From Azolla caroliniana (taxonomy: Eukaryota > Polypodiophyta): a stretch of 64,000 bases of DNA. Shown here piece after piece: positions 52,630-64,000 of the stretch (position 1 is its first letter; each line of letters starts with the position of its first letter). The stretch spans positions 25,048,001-25,112,000 of the forward strand of contig JBHGNT010000002.1 of NCBI GenBank assembly GCA_043228905.1, written 5' to 3'. Below the pieces are notes generated by a model that was not told the DNA's origin, searched no databases, and worked only from the letters and a program-made list of their open reading frames with translations. The translations under genes were made by a program, and so were the position numbers.

Positions 52630-55600
52630 ATGGACAATATCCTCACTGTTCGTGATCCCAACTTCTCTAAGCAAGACGATCTCTTGTACAAACAGTGGTT
52701 CCAATACGCTGACCCCGGTAAGCTTACCCCCCTCCTTCTCTTTCCGTTTTATTTTCATCCGTTCTTTTGCTTGCGGGCGGTTTGCGGTAGATTTAAGACG
52801 CATTTTCATTAGGGGCCTACGTATCAGGGGTTTTCTCTCTGTTCACGGCAGTAGACGTACAGTTATCTCTGATCCGTCTTCTCTAATGATATTGATAAAC
52901 TCGTGAATTGATTCGCTAAAAGATGCCTTTTTTTCTGCAAGAAATATGTACATTTTCATAATCTGTTTGATATTCCAATGTGCACATCGATTGAGGTTTG
53001 ATCGGATCCGTCCAATCATATGCTTTTGATCAACTCCTGACATTAATGGCTGAACCATGTCTTACATGGTCGTTTTATATGCTAGAAATATGATCCTTAA
53101 TTTATTTGATCGCATTTTCACCGTTTCAAAATGCGCATAGATTGTTTTCCAGCAGAGCTTTCTTCCACATGTTTCATCCGTGAAAAAATCTTCATTTTCG
53201 TTTTCATCTCAGTTTCCCTTCCAAATTCTCTTTTTGTGTTCAAATTTCTAGTTAAATCTTTCTTTTTTCGATGCAATGACATATTTCTTTTAAAATGTAG
53301 TAATCTGCTTGATCTCTTTTCTATCTTTCTGAATATGTGCAGATGGTGATGGTAGAGTCAGCGGAGCTGATGCGGTAGATTTCTTTTCTCATTCGAAATT
53401 GTCCAAGGACGATCTTAAGCAAGTAAGGATTTAAATCACCCAATTTATGCTCATGGATTGTTCATGCGCGTGTTTGTTTGTATATGTGTAACTCTCTTTA
53501 TCTTCCTGTAATATTCGTTTTGAAGTAGTTATTAACTGTGGAGAGCTTCCAATTTCGTTGTTAATTGGGAAGACAGATGCCTGTGTTCGCCGCTGATGCG
53601 AAGTTTCTTTTTACATAGGTATGGTCAGTTGCAGATTGTAAACGTCAAGGATATCTTGGTTACCATGAATTTGTTACAGCTATGCAGGTTATGATTTAAT
53701 CTCATCAAATACAAACATACACACTTACATATATGTACACATACATTTTTGATGAATCTTATGAGTTTCCTCTCTTGATTGATTGTTATCATTTTCATTT
53801 TGTCTTTCCAACTATTTTCTTCGTTATTTATCAGGTTATTTCTCTCATCCAGACTGGAAATAGTTTATCGGCTGATACATTGTTGAATTCAGGTAAAAAG
53901 AGGAAAGCTTGAAAGGAAGGAATGTGGAATTTAAATTATGTAATGCTTCAGTAGCTTTCGTTTTATAATCCTTGTTTTTATCTCTCACAGAAGCTGAGAA
54001 CATAAGCCCCCCTATGATGGAAGGGTTGGACGAGCTGCTAGCTGTATGGTTATAAACAAATTGAATGTGGTTTCATTAACAAACAAATCATACACAATTG
54101 TTTATGCTTACCATTCTAGTTAACGCTGTGTGTTTTGTTATTTCAGGCTAGACAGAATTCGAAGATGTTAGATGTGGATACAAAGCGTATGTAAAATACT
54201 TGTTTCTCCCATACCATTTTCAATTTAGGGAACTTTCGTCTAATAAGAGACAATTTTGGAATTATGCAGTAAATGTTCCTCCTCCAGAACTTCCGACACT
54301 GTTTTCAAGGCTATTTTCACAAAAGTCAGTGAAAAAGGTGGGGTTTCTTGCGCAATTTTGATACATTGGGAAACACTTATATGCATGTTGACATACATAG
54401 ACGCATAAGTGCTGTAACTCGTTAATTTGTGCAGATTGAACCATCCCATGTTACATCCATTTTTGACGGACTGAAGAAGTTGTATATGGAGAAACTACGA
54501 CCTCTTGAAGTTGCTTATCAATTCAATGATTTTGCACTGCCCCTCTTGGTGATAACTATAACCCATTTGAACTTAACTTGTGTATCACAGTTTCTGTTTC
54601 TTTTATTCAAGCAGTTGTTTCTTATATATAGGGTTTCTGTGTTGGCTTGATTTTTTGTAGACTGACAGTGATTTTGATGCGAAGCCAATGGTCACACTTC
54701 TTGGCCAGTACTCTACTGGGAAAACTACTTTCATCAAGCATTTATTAAGAACGGATTATCCAGGTTTGTTGTTTCCCATATCCAGAAGCCAATACTATTC
54801 TCAAATAGAAAAGTAAAAGCTAAAATTTCTGGTTGTCATTGATAAAGGAGCTCATATTGGACCAGAGCCTACTACCGACCGATTTATTGTTGTTATGGTA
54901 ATAATAAGTTTAAGCTTTAGGTTTGTTTGACCATTATCATGATGTTTTGTTCCGCTTCTTTTATAATTTCATGTGGTTTTTGTTTATTTTTATCAATGAA
55001 GGGAGGTCCCGATGGTCGGACAATACCTGGAAATACTATAGCTGTACAAACAAACATGCCCTATACTGGGCTTACGCGATTTGGAGCTGCTTTTCTCTCC
55101 AAGTTTGAATGCTCACAGTTGAATAATCCGGTATACTTCATTTATCTTCCTTACTAAATCTAAATGTAAGAGTTGTATGGAGCGCTCATCTACTTCTTGT
55201 TGTAGCTATTGGAGCATATATCGTTTGTGGATACCCCTGGAGTCTTATCTGGAGAGAAGCAAAGGACTCACAGGAGTTATGATTTCACCGGTGTCACTGA
55301 ATGGTTTGCGGCCAAGAGTGATCTTATTTTACTACTGTTTGATCCTCACAAGCTGGATATCAGCGATGAATTCAAACGTGTGATTTCTTCACTCCGGGGA
55401 CATGAAGACAAAATAAGAGTCGTTCTGAATAAGGCTGATCAAGTAAGCACACAACAGGTAAAAGAACTCACCTATATAATTTTGATCATTATTTAGGCTT
55501 TTTGATGTTCATGGTTTGATAATCCACTTCTCTATCAGCTGATGAGAGTGTATGGAGCTCTTATGTGGTCTCTGGGTAAAGTCTTGAACACTCCAGAGGT

Positions 55601-56401
55601 GGTTCGAGTCTATGTTGGGTATGCCTTCAGTAAAATAACCCATTGCTGCTGTCTTTCATTCAATGTAATTAACCTACCAAATTTCATTGTGATCCAACTA
55701 CCAGATCCTTTAATGATAAACCAATAAATGAGAGTTCAGGAAGCACCATTGCGAAGGACCTTCTTGAGCCAGAGCAAGCTAGCTTGCTTGCAGATTTGAA
55801 GGACATACCGAGAAAATCATGTGATCGGAAGGTAGAGTCTCTCTCTAAATATCGTTAATGTTCCATTACTTAAAAGATTTCTCTATTTACTTCTATTTAT
55901 GTTCTCATAATCTTCCTGAATATGAAAGATAAATGAGTTTGTGAAACGAGCTCGGGCTGCAAAGATCCATGCCTATCTCATTGGCCATTTGAAAAAGGAG
56001 ATGCCAGCTATGATGGGCAAGATCAAGGCACAACAACGTTTGATTGAAAGCTTGGAGGAGGAGTTCACCAAGGTTATTTAATCAGCCAATGGCTTCCTTT
56101 CTTCTTCTTAAAGTCTCACAACCAATCAATGGGTTTGGGGTTTATTTGCAAAGATATTTTTTGGTGCAATGATAATATTTGAAATTCTAAGGCCTTACTC
56201 TTTTGGTAATAGGTACAAAAGGAATACCATCTTCCTGTTGGAGACTTCCCTAATGTGGATCATTTCAGAGAGATATTGTCAACATACAACATAGACAAAT
56301 TTGAAAAGCTGAAACCCAAGATGATCCAAACTGTAGATGACATGCTCAGTAATGATCTGCCTGAGTTAATCAGGAAGTTCCGTAATCCTTATGAAGAGTA
56401 A
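52630..56401 (+). CDS. EHD: EHD-family (EPS15-homology domain) dynamin-like ATPase/GTPase, 16 exons
   Basis: Exons read from conserved protein and GT-AG sites: 52630-52717, 53343-53422, 53619-53687, 53835-53892, 53991-54043, 54147-54186, 54270-54337, 54435-54548, 54661-54763, 54848-54897, 55002-55130, 55206-55457, 55539-55618, 55705-55831, 55929-56072, 56213-56401. Phases join cleanly to 547 codons and TAA, close to the 545 residues of Arabidopsis EHD1 as I recall it. The EH domain comes first, with an EF-hand loop [12 protein letters not shown]. The nucleotide-binding part has GQYSTGKT (P-loop), EPTTDRF, DTPG and NKAD. A helical C-terminal region ends in FRNPYEE. EHD proteins bind membranes and act in endocytosis and recycling. 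The N-terminal EH position is the plant arrangement. Confidence 0.95.
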
Positions 56402-58167
56402 CAACAGATAGTTGGTCGTGCTCTCGCTTGGTCACTAGCTGATGTGACGCATTTGTGAGCCACTGTAAAGGGATAGTGAATGAATGGATTTCCAGTTGTA
56501 TTTGATGCTTATGGTTTTTCTCTTAAGCAAGTGAAATTAAAGTGTTGGCTTATAATTGTCGTCTGAATGACTGGTTCTTGAGTCTTCTATATGTTTGTGG
56601 TAGTGTGTATATGTGGATTCATGGGGTGATAACTGAAAATTTAAAGTCGAATTTTCGTTAGTGTCATGTTTTTCTCCATTTTAACGTTTTCTCTTTTAGT
56701 GACATTGTGTCGACCCGGTTTGATTGTGCTATGGAATGTCAAGCTGCCTGCTTTTAGTGTAATACTACGCATGCTTGGTGTTAGAAAGTAAGCTGAGGAT
56801 TCTGACATATTTTTAAGTACTGAGATTAAGCTTCTAGATGTAGACCTTATACCTGTCACCAATTTCCATATCTTTGCAAGTAAACGATGTGTTATTTTGT
56901 TTGGGGTTTCCTTCAAGTATGTGTCTCCATCTGTTCCTCTTCTTGTTGTTGGAACCTTACGTTTCTAGTTATAATCAAGTCCATGTGGTTTTGTCTCCTC
57001 GTTCACTTCCAACTTTTTGATAAACTAAAGTTCTAGACTAAGGTTGTTTTGGTCTCTGTTATCATGTAACAAGTTATGCTTTCTTGAAACGAGTTATACT
57101 TCCTCATTCATAGGTTAGGTTATATGTCTAGTACTTACGGAGAATCTTGTTAGCAAATTTTAGCTAGGTGGCAAGCATGAATGATATTCAGCCATCCAAG
57201 TTAAAAATAGGAGTGCTATTTTATATATAAGATATTGGTGTTAGTTAAAGCATTGTAGTTCAATGCTGGTGTTTGCAATAATTTGTAGTCATTCTTGTCT
57301 CTACTAAAATCCATTTCCTTTTTGTTTCTTGATCTAATACCATTTTTCATTTTGGTCCTTTAGAGATGATTCCACAAATCCTTTAGCATGTTCATGACTC
57401 CCTTCGTATTTGCTCCTCAAGTTGAAGTGGTACATAATGAAATCTCTTGATCAATTTGCTTTTCCACGGAAGTATTCAAGTATACACTTGGAAAAAAGGG
57501 TCAAGAATAGACATGAGTTGGTTATAGAGTGTCATAATAGTAACAAATCCTATTGAATTTAGGAGAGCATATGGTTACTTGAAGTTTCAACCTCTTAATA
57601 GTTATATCAAGGAAAATGGGGATTGAACAAGGTAGAACCTATTATGGCTCGTCCCTAAATGCTCTTGATTAGTTCTCGAAAGGCATCAGGTCTCAAAAGG
57701 CTTGAGCCCCCCAAAAAGATCCATTCCTCGATTTAAGGTTTGTTGATTGTTCTTAGAGAGGACCAACAAGAACATGCAATTGGTCAAGACTCTACTATGG
57801 ATGTATGTCAATGAGTATGGTTCAATGTTTGCCATGTTCGTAGAGAGAGATAAGGAGCCTTGACCGAATGCTGAAAAGTCCAAAGAAAATACAAGATGGA
57901 TGGCAAATATGTTTCTCATTGCTTGTTCATTTTGCTCTCTGCAGAATGTCGAGGTTGAGGCAACTCAAAGTGGGTGTGTGCAAGCAATTCCAAGGCCCCG
58001 GAAAGCTAGGGTTTAGGGTTTAAGATTCAAACGGGCAGACACATATGTGACCGAAGCTTACGGAATGAATGGACACCTTAAGGAAGCATTCTTAGAGTCC
58101 CTCATTATCTCCGACGCAATTGTGAAGGAACTTACCTGAAGAGTGTGCCATAGGCCCATAGATTCCC
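56402..58167. other. EHD 3' flank and intergenic DNA with a telo-box-like motif
   Basis: The first 150-250 bp are likely the EHD 3' UTR; no single poly(A) signal can be assigned. The rest shows no gene that resembles known families. AGGGTTTAGGGTTTA at 58008-58022 is a doubled telo-box (complement of AAACCCTAA), found in plant promoters of translation and organelle genes, about 270-500 bp before the possible PPR starts. Confidence 0.6.
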
Positions 58168-58293
58168 TTGGGTCATTCACACTTGGACTTAACATCTTCC
58201 ACCCTTCCTTCCTTCTTCTTCTTCTTCTTCTTCTTCCTGACAGGCGATCCATGTATATGTCGATTCTCTGGGCTTAATTCCCCGAATGGCTGG

Positions 58294-61200
58294 ATGTGCG
58301 TGCTGCTCCAGAGGAGGAGCTCCGTCTTCAGACGCGACCTTCCCATCCCACCCACGTGGCCTGCTACCGCCGTATGCAGGAAAGGAAATGATGAGCTCTC
58401 CGTCCCCCACATCACACAAGAGACACAGAAAGAGGAAGAGGAAGAGGAAGAGGGAGAGGGAGAGGGAGAGAGAGAAATAAAATCTGGCCTTGGTAATTCA
58501 GGTATGCCAATGTTCATTGTTCCCCATCCTTCCATTGAGGAAATCACAGATATTATTTGCTCCTGCAGAAGAGGGAAGAGAAATAGGCTATATACTACTA
58601 TTATGAGTCTTCACGCCTACCTGTCCAGAATTGGCTTGTGCACACATAGATCAGTGGGAAATGACTTGGTCTCCTTATTGCTGGAGGTTGGGAATGTGGA
58701 TGAGGCTCAACGCCTTTTCGACAAGTTGGTCTACGGGAACTCGTCTTCGTGGAATTCTCTTATCACAGTCTACTCCAATTGTGGAGAGTTAAGCCGTGCC
58801 TTCAACCTCTTCCAAAAAGTACAATGTGATGGAACTATTGACGTTACTCCTACAACTTTTGTGGCCTTGCTAAAGGCTTGTGCTAAAGCACAAGACTTAA
58901 TCAAAGGCATGGAAGTACATACCAGTGTTTCGAGCAGTCAATTGCCTGAAACTGATGTTTTTGTTGGCAGTATGATTGTTGACATGTATGCCAAATGTGG
59001 TGCACTTCACTTAGCACAAAAAGCATTCAACAACATTCAAGGTAGAGATGTGGTCTCATGGACAGCATTGATAGGAGGGTATGTTAATCATGGGAAGAGT
59101 GAGAAAGCATTACAATGCTTTGAAGATATGCAAAGTGAGGGTATTTTCCCAAATGAAGTTACATTCACTTGTGCATTGAAAGCTTGTGTAGATGAACGAG
59201 ACTTAGGAAAAGGCATAGAAATGCATGGTCAGATAGAGAAACAGGGATTTTCAGAAACACACCTTATCATTGGCAATACCTTGTTGAACATGTATGCGAA
59301 ACTTGACTTGTTATGTGAGGCTCAGAAAGTGTTTGACAAACTTCCAAATCATGATGTAATCACATGGACAACCCTGCTTTCAGCATATGTTGCACATGGG
59401 CATGGTGAGGAGGCATTGAAATGCCTTGAAGAAATGAGACATCAGAACATACTGCCAAATGCTATTACGTACATTTGGATCGTGAAAGCTTGTGCCAGCA
59501 TAGGAACCATTGAAGAAAGCCAGAAAATTCATGCCAATATTGAAAAACACGGCTTAGGAAATGACAACCTCGTTGGCAACACCTTGATTGATATGTATGC
59601 AAAATTTGGCTTTCTTCAAACAGCAGAAACTATGTTTGAAAAACTTGAAAAACGAGGTGTTGTGTCTTGGACCACACTAATTGCAGGATATACTGAACAT
59701 AGTCAATACGAAAATGCAATGAAATGTTTTCAACAAATGTTAATTGAGGGCATCTTGCCAGATGCTGTTGCGTTAGGTTTCTATTTGAAAGCCTGTGGCA
59801 ACGTTGGAGCTGCAAACAAATGTGAAGCTCTGCATGCTTGGATTGAAGCCATGAGTTTTTCAAAAGAAAGTCATTTTATTTTCAGCACTTTGATTGAGAT
59901 ATATTGCAACCTGGGCATGATTGTTAAGGCACAAGGTGTTCTGGATAAGCTTGAGATTCGAGATGAAATCAGTTTAACCCCATTAATGACAGGATACCTG
60001 GAACATGGATATTGTGAAGAGGCATTCACATATTTTAAGCAGATACAACTTGAGGGAGCCACTCTTGATAGTTCCTTATATGTATGTGGCTTAAAAGCTT
60101 GTGGTAGTTTAAAAGCCAGAGACAAAGGTGAAGAAATACATGCCGAAATTGAAAAGAAAGGATGGCTAGAGCTTAAACATGTTGGCAATGCATTGGTTGA
60201 TATGTATGTCAAATGTGGCTCAGTTGTCATAGCTCGACAAGTCTTTGACAGGCTGAGAATTAAAGACGTAGTTTCATGGAGTACACTAATTTCAGGATAT
60301 GTTGAGGATGGATGCCATCAAGAAGCATTGAGATATTTTGAACTAATGCAAGAACAAAGTGTATTTCCAAATGCAATCACTTTTGTTTCTGCTGTAAAAT
60401 CTTGTGGAATTGGACGGAATATGGATCAGGGTTGTGAAATACATTCCCAGATTGAGAAAATGGGCTTGCGAGAAACAGACCTTGTGGTTGGGACTGTGCT
60501 TGTTGATATGTATGCTAAATTTGGTTGGCTTTGTGAAGCACATCAAGTATTCGAGGAATTGACAAATGCAGATACCGTTTCATGGACAGCCCTTATTATG
60601 GGATATATTGAACATGGAGACAGTGAGAAAGCACTGATGTGTTTGCAGCAGATGCAACAAATAGGCATCCCTTTTAGTTCTGTTACGTTAATTTGTGGCT
60701 TGAAAGCTTGTGGAATTTTAAAAATTAAAGGAAAGGGCTTGGAGATACATGCTGAGATTAAAAGGAGAGGCTTGTTGGAAAAGGATGCTCTGATTGGAAA
60801 CACTATGGTTGATATGTATGCTAAATGTGGCTGTCTTCCCAAAGCATGTCAAGTTTTTGATGAACTCTTGGTTCAAGAAGTTACTACATGGAATTGCCTA
60901 ATTATGGGATATATTGACCATGATTGTAACCAAGAAGCACTGAAATGTTATGAGCAAATGCAAACCAAATGTGTTATCCCAAATACTGTTACATTTATCT
61001 GTTGCTTGAAAGCTTGTGGAAGATTAGGTGCATTAAGCAAAGGCTTACAAGTGCATGCTGTTATAGAAAAATGTGGGTTACTCAAGGCAGATATTATTAT
61101 TGGTAACACATTGATAGATATGTATGTTAAATGTACTTCACTCATGAAATCAGAAGATGTCTTTCATAGGCTGCCATTTCGAGATGTTGTTACATGGAAT

Positions 61201-63159
61201 GTACTAATGAAAGTCTATATTGAACATGGTCTTTGTGAGGAAGCGTTGAAGTGTCTCAAACTAATGGAACTTGAAGGTGTACACCCAGATTCTGTAACAT
61301 ATGTTTACAGCTTAAAAGCTTGTGGCAGCACTGCAGATGTACATAATGCACAAAAGTTACATGCAGAGATCAATAAAAATATATTGACTGAAAATTATGC
61401 TTCTGTTGGAAGTGCTTTGGTGGATATATATGCAAAATTTGGCTCACTCTCAGAACTGCAGCAAGTAGTTCATGAGCTTCCGCTTCAGAACATTGCCATG
61501 TGGAACTCGTTGATATTCAGATATGCTGAACATGGGTATTTTGAGCAAGCACTTCAGTGCTCTCAGCAGATGCAGCTGCAAGGTGTTCTACCAAATGCTA
61601 TTACACTTTCCTACAGCTTGAAAGCTTGTGGCAGCATCAGGGCCATAAATAAAGGCAGGGAAATTCATAGTGAAATTGAAAGGAAGGGTTTATTGCAGAC
61701 TGATCTTGTTCTTGGAAATGGTTTGGTTGACATGTATGCCAAATGTGGCTCACTTAGTATGGCACATCAAGTGTTTGATTTACTTCCAGTTAGAGATGTA
61801 ATCTCATGGACTGCATTGATGGCAGGATATGCCGAGCATGGATATATCAACGTGGCATTTGAATGCTTTGAACATATGCAACTGGAAGGTGTGTCCCCTA
61901 ATTTTATCACTTTTCTTTCAAGTCTCAAAGCCTCTAGTACTGTAGGAGTTGAAGCCAAAAGTTTAGAAATGCACACTGATATGGAGAAGATGGGCCTTTT
62001 AGAAGAAAGCCTCGTTGGCAATATTCTTGTTAGTATGTATGTCAAAAGTGGCTACCTTGCTATTGCACAGGAAACGTTTCGAAAGCTTGCAATCAAGGAT
62101 GTTGTGTCATGGACTGCGCTTATAACAGGATTGGCTGAGCAAGGGAAGGGTGAGGAGGCTCTCCAATGTTTTGAGCAGATGCATGTTAAAGGATTTCTAC
62201 CAAATACTGGCACATTGCTTGGCATATTGAAAGCTTGTGGCATTGTAGGAGATTCCAACATGTGCCATGAAATACATGCTGAGATTGAAAGAATGGGGTT
62301 ATTGAAAAAGGATATTGTTGTTGGAACTGCAGTGATTGATATGTATGCCAAACGTGGATTGCTTAACAAAGCACAGCAGGTGTTCAACAAACTTCCAGTC
62401 AGAGATGTTATCTCATGGAATGCATTAATTGGAGGATATGCTGAACATGGGTATGGTGAGAAGGCACTAGAATTGTTTGAAGAAATGCAACACAAAGGTG
62501 TATCCCCAAGCCCGGTGACATTTGTTTGCTGCTTGAAGGCTTGTGGTAGTATTGGTGCCAAACACAAAGGGCAAGAAATACATGCTGATATTGAAAGGAA
62601 AGGTTTGTTGGAAAACGACCTTTTCATTGGCAACATTCTGGTGGACATGTATGGTCGATGTGGCCTGCTTTCTGTAGCACAACAGGTGTCAGACAAGCTC
62701 TTGGTTCGAGATGTAATTACATGGAATTCACTTCTTACAGGATATGCTCAACTTGGTGCAATTGAGGACGTCTTTTACACGTTCAACCAAATGGTTAGAG
62801 CAGGTATAAGGCCTGATTGTGTTAGTTTTCTTATTGTTCTTAGTGCATGCAGTCGCACTGGTTTTGGTTTCTTTGAGAAATTTGGGAGCATGTACATGGA
62901 GAGCATGAGCAGAGATTTTGGCATCACAGCCACTCCACAGCTCCACAATGCCATGGTTAGTCTGCATTGCCGTGCAGGCCAGTTAGATATGGCTGTGTCG
63001 ATGCTTGCCAAAATGCCCTTCTCTCCTGATGTGGTAGCCTTGCATGCTGTGTTGGATTCTTGCAGAAGTTGTGGAAATGCAGAAGTTGGTAAACAAGCCT
63101 TCGAACAAGTGAAACGCTTCCAAGAAGGTTGCCAGAGTACTTGGCTACTTTCAGACTAA
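58294..63159 (+). CDS. PLS-class pentatricopeptide-repeat protein with about 14 P-L-S triplets
   Basis: The frame is open from before 58168 to TAA 63157-63159. The first in-frame ATG is 58294 (1621 aa); ATG 58504 (1551 aa) avoids a Glu-rich microsatellite stretch and may be the real start. The TTC run at 58212-58236 ending in CTGACAG (58243) looks like a 3' splice site, so a 5' UTR intron is possible. About 14 units of roughly 100 aa recur, each with a (V/I)SW(T/N)xLI motif and a VDMYAKCG-type motif. PLS arrays bind organelle RNA. The C-terminal part has an E1-like stretch (VVALHAVLDSCRSCGNAEVG) but no E+ or DYW domain, so it would need a partner for C-to-U editing or act otherwise. A chloroplast or mitochondrial target is expected, but no clear transit peptide is visible. 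Confidence 0.9.
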   Translation: MCVLLQRRSSVFRRDLPIPPTWPATAVCRKGNDELSVPHITQETQKEEEEEEEGEGEGEREIKSGLGNSGMPMFIVPHPSIEEITDIICSCRRGKRNRLYTTIMSLHAYLSRIGLCTHRSVGNDLVSLLLEVGNVDEAQRLFDKLVYGNSSSWNSLITVYSNCGELSRAFNLFQKVQCDGTIDVTPTTFVALLKACAKAQDLIKGMEVHTSVSSSQLPETDVFVGSMIVDMYAKCGALHLAQKAFNNIQGRDVVSWTALIGGYVNHGKSEKALQCFEDMQSEGIFPNEVTFTCALKACVDERDLGKGIEMHGQIEKQGFSETHLIIGNTLLNMYAKLDLLCEAQKVFDKLPNHDVITWTTLLSAYVAHGHGEEALKCLEEMRHQNILPNAITYIWIVKACASIGTIEESQKIHANIEKHGLGNDNLVGNTLIDMYAKFGFLQTAETMFEKLEKRGVVSWTTLIAGYTEHSQYENAMKCFQQMLIEGILPDAVALGFYLKACGNVGAANKCEALHAWIEAMSFSKESHFIFSTLIEIYCNLGMIVKAQGVLDKLEIRDEISLTPLMTGYLEHGYCEEAFTYFKQIQLEGATLDSSLYVCGLKACGSLKARDKGEEIHAEIEKKGWLELKHVGNALVDMYVKCGSVVIARQVFDRLRIKDVVSWSTLISGYVEDGCHQEALRYFELMQEQSVFPNAITFVSAVKSCGIGRNMDQGCEIHSQIEKMGLRETDLVVGTVLVDMYAKFGWLCEAHQVFEELTNADTVSWTALIMGYIEHGDSEKALMCLQQMQQIGIPFSSVTLICGLKACGILKIKGKGLEIHAEIKRRGLLEKDALIGNTMVDMYAKCGCLPKACQVFDELLVQEVTTWNCLIMGYIDHDCNQEALKCYEQMQTKCVIPNTVTFICCLKACGRLGALSKGLQVHAVIEKCGLLKADIIIGNTLIDMYVKCTSLMKSEDVFHRLPFRDVVTWNVLMKVYIEHGLCEEALKCLKLMELEGVHPDSVTYVYSLKACGSTADVHNAQKLHAEINKNILTENYASVGSALVDIYAKFGSLSELQQVVHELPLQNIAMWNSLIFRYAEHGYFEQALQCSQQMQLQGVLPNAITLSYSLKACGSIRAINKGREIHSEIERKGLLQTDLVLGNGLVDMYAKCGSLSMAHQVFDLLPVRDVISWTALMAGYAEHGYINVAFECFEHMQLEGVSPNFITFLSSLKASSTVGVEAKSLEMHTDMEKMGLLEESLVGNILVSMYVKSGYLAIAQETFRKLAIKDVVSWTALITGLAEQGKGEEALQCFEQMHVKGFLPNTGTLLGILKACGIVGDSNMCHEIHAEIERMGLLKKDIVVGTAVIDMYAKRGLLNKAQQVFNKLPVRDVISWNALIGGYAEHGYGEKALELFEEMQHKGVSPSPVTFVCCLKACGSIGAKHKGQEIHADIERKGLLENDLFIGNILVDMYGRCGLLSVAQQVSDKLLVRDVITWNSLLTGYAQLGAIEDVFYTFNQMVRAGIRPDCVSFLIVLSACSRTGFGFFEKFGSMYMESMSRDFGITATPQLHNAMVSLHCRAGQLDMAVSMLAKMPFSPDVVALHAVLDSCRSCGNAEVGKQAFEQVKRFQEGCQSTWLLSD

Positions 63160-64000
63160 GTGGCAAGGCAATAACATTAACATACATTGTGTGTCTTCAT
63201 TGACTCAGGAAAACAGGATACACATACTTTTGAACATGTGGATCATTTCTGAAAGAGATGATAAGAGCCTGGCTGTTGTCTTTAGCAGTTGTGGTACGAA
63301 TGCAATAATTTGGCCGACAGATTTTTGTTTGCAGTCATCATGTGAGATTTAACTCTGATGCCACCAGTAACATAAACACTAGGCTCTTAATGTGAGAGTG
63401 AAAAGTAGCCTACATTATCCTTTTGTATCTATGATAAAAATCCATTATTTATATCATGACGATCACCTACACGCTCATTATTCTATGTAGGGGTTATCTT
63501 GCACATGCCCATTGAGGGGTTATGTTTAACATTATAAGTTATGGTTGGAGTTACAAGTTGCATTTTTCTATTATTTCAAAATGACCTATAACATTGAACG
63601 ATTGTTGATATATAATTCGAAGGGCTGTAACTTAGCATTTGGAAAGACCAAGGTTAGCAGCATGAGCAATGAAAATTCTCAAAGCATCCTTCAAAGCGTG
63701 TGCACACACACACAAACTAGATTCTTTAAAGTATAATTAAGTTTTGGGAATGTGAATTTTGAGTCATTCATGAAATCATGATGTTTTAATATCTTTATAA
63801 TATGTAATCTTTTCTATCCCACATATGAAAGCTGACTTCCAACTCTTTATCCAGAAATGATGGAAATCATTTGCACCACATGAAGTTATGTATACTCAAA
63901 TGCGAGCTGGTTACTTAGTTGAATACGAGAAGCAACCTTTCAACTTTTATCTTACTATGGTCCCACTCTTCCTTGGTAAACTCTTTGGCAGGAGAAAACG
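63160..64000. other. 3' flank of the PPR gene
   Basis: AT-rich sequence with no gene I can support. The PPR 3' UTR probably lies in the first few hundred bases. A short CA repeat is near 63700-63715. Confidence 0.6.

Noticed and set aside
58168-58293. N-terminal extension of the PPR protein with a poly-Phe run
   Set aside because: There is no ATG before 58294, and the TTC run ending in ACAG looks like a splice-acceptor tract or microsatellite.
58173-58547. Minus-strand open frame with Lys and Ser runs opposite the PPR start
   Set aside because: It is the complement of GGAAGA/TTC repeats and overlaps a real gene.
59871-62696. Long minus-strand open frames across the PPR gene
   Set aside because: They repeat with the PPR period and are shadows of the conserved coding repeats.
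1-64000. CRISPR arrays, bacterial operons or organellar insertions
   Set aside because: No spaced direct repeats of CRISPR type, no bacterial gene clusters and no rRNA or plastid genes were found.

Overview
This window looks like nuclear DNA from a land plant, most likely a fern or another seed-free vascular plant. The evidence is a plant-type EHD gene with an N-terminal EH domain and 16 exons, a very long PLS-class pentatricopeptide-repeat (PPR) gene, and about 50 kb of nested LTR retrotransposons. No bacterial, organellar or CRISPR features were seen. The fern assignment is inference from the style of the PPR repeats and of the retroelements; the land-plant assignment is firm. All calls come from reading the sequence alone.

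Positions 1-23201 are a nest of Ty1/Copia elements from three families (A, B, C). A degenerate B copy (B1, 1-2534) is split by a solo B LTR (177-818, TSD GTTGT) and abuts a minus-strand C copy (C2). C2 is split by an intact, probably young, full-length A element (4420-9834, TSD GTAAC) and by a decayed B element (B2, from 11403). B2 carries a Gypsy-type solo LTR (15640-16430) and its 3' LTR is cut by a plus-strand C element (C1, 17446-23201).

Positions 23202-43584 are a nest of Ty3/Gypsy elements. D3 is a gag-only element (23202-25873). D2 is a minus-strand copy split into 25874-26225 and 41511-43584. Into D2 went Gypsy-F (26226-41510, TSD AGGGC), which carries a large extra reading frame after integrase. 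Into Gypsy-F went an almost intact Gypsy-D (28441-35670), whose gag and pol are separated by one in-frame UAG followed by a potential stem/pseudoknot.

Positions 44530-50331 hold Gypsy-E, an apparently intact chromodomain element (TSD CAAGC). Its RT and gag look like the Tf1/sushi group rather than the usual plant chromoviruses. It shows a textbook -1 frameshift signal (GTTAAAC, 6-nt spacer, 11-bp stem, possible 7-bp second stem), and a predicted mRNA 5' end that is complementary for 12 nt to the position just after the 5' LTR. This suggests self-priming instead of a tRNA primer. I regard this element as the most interesting object in the window.

Positions 52630-56401 are the EHD gene (547 codons after splicing, EF-hand and dynamin-like GTPase), and 58294 or 58504 to 63159 is a PPR gene with about 14 P-L-S triplets. 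These two are the only host genes seen. The rest is intergenic DNA with microsatellites.
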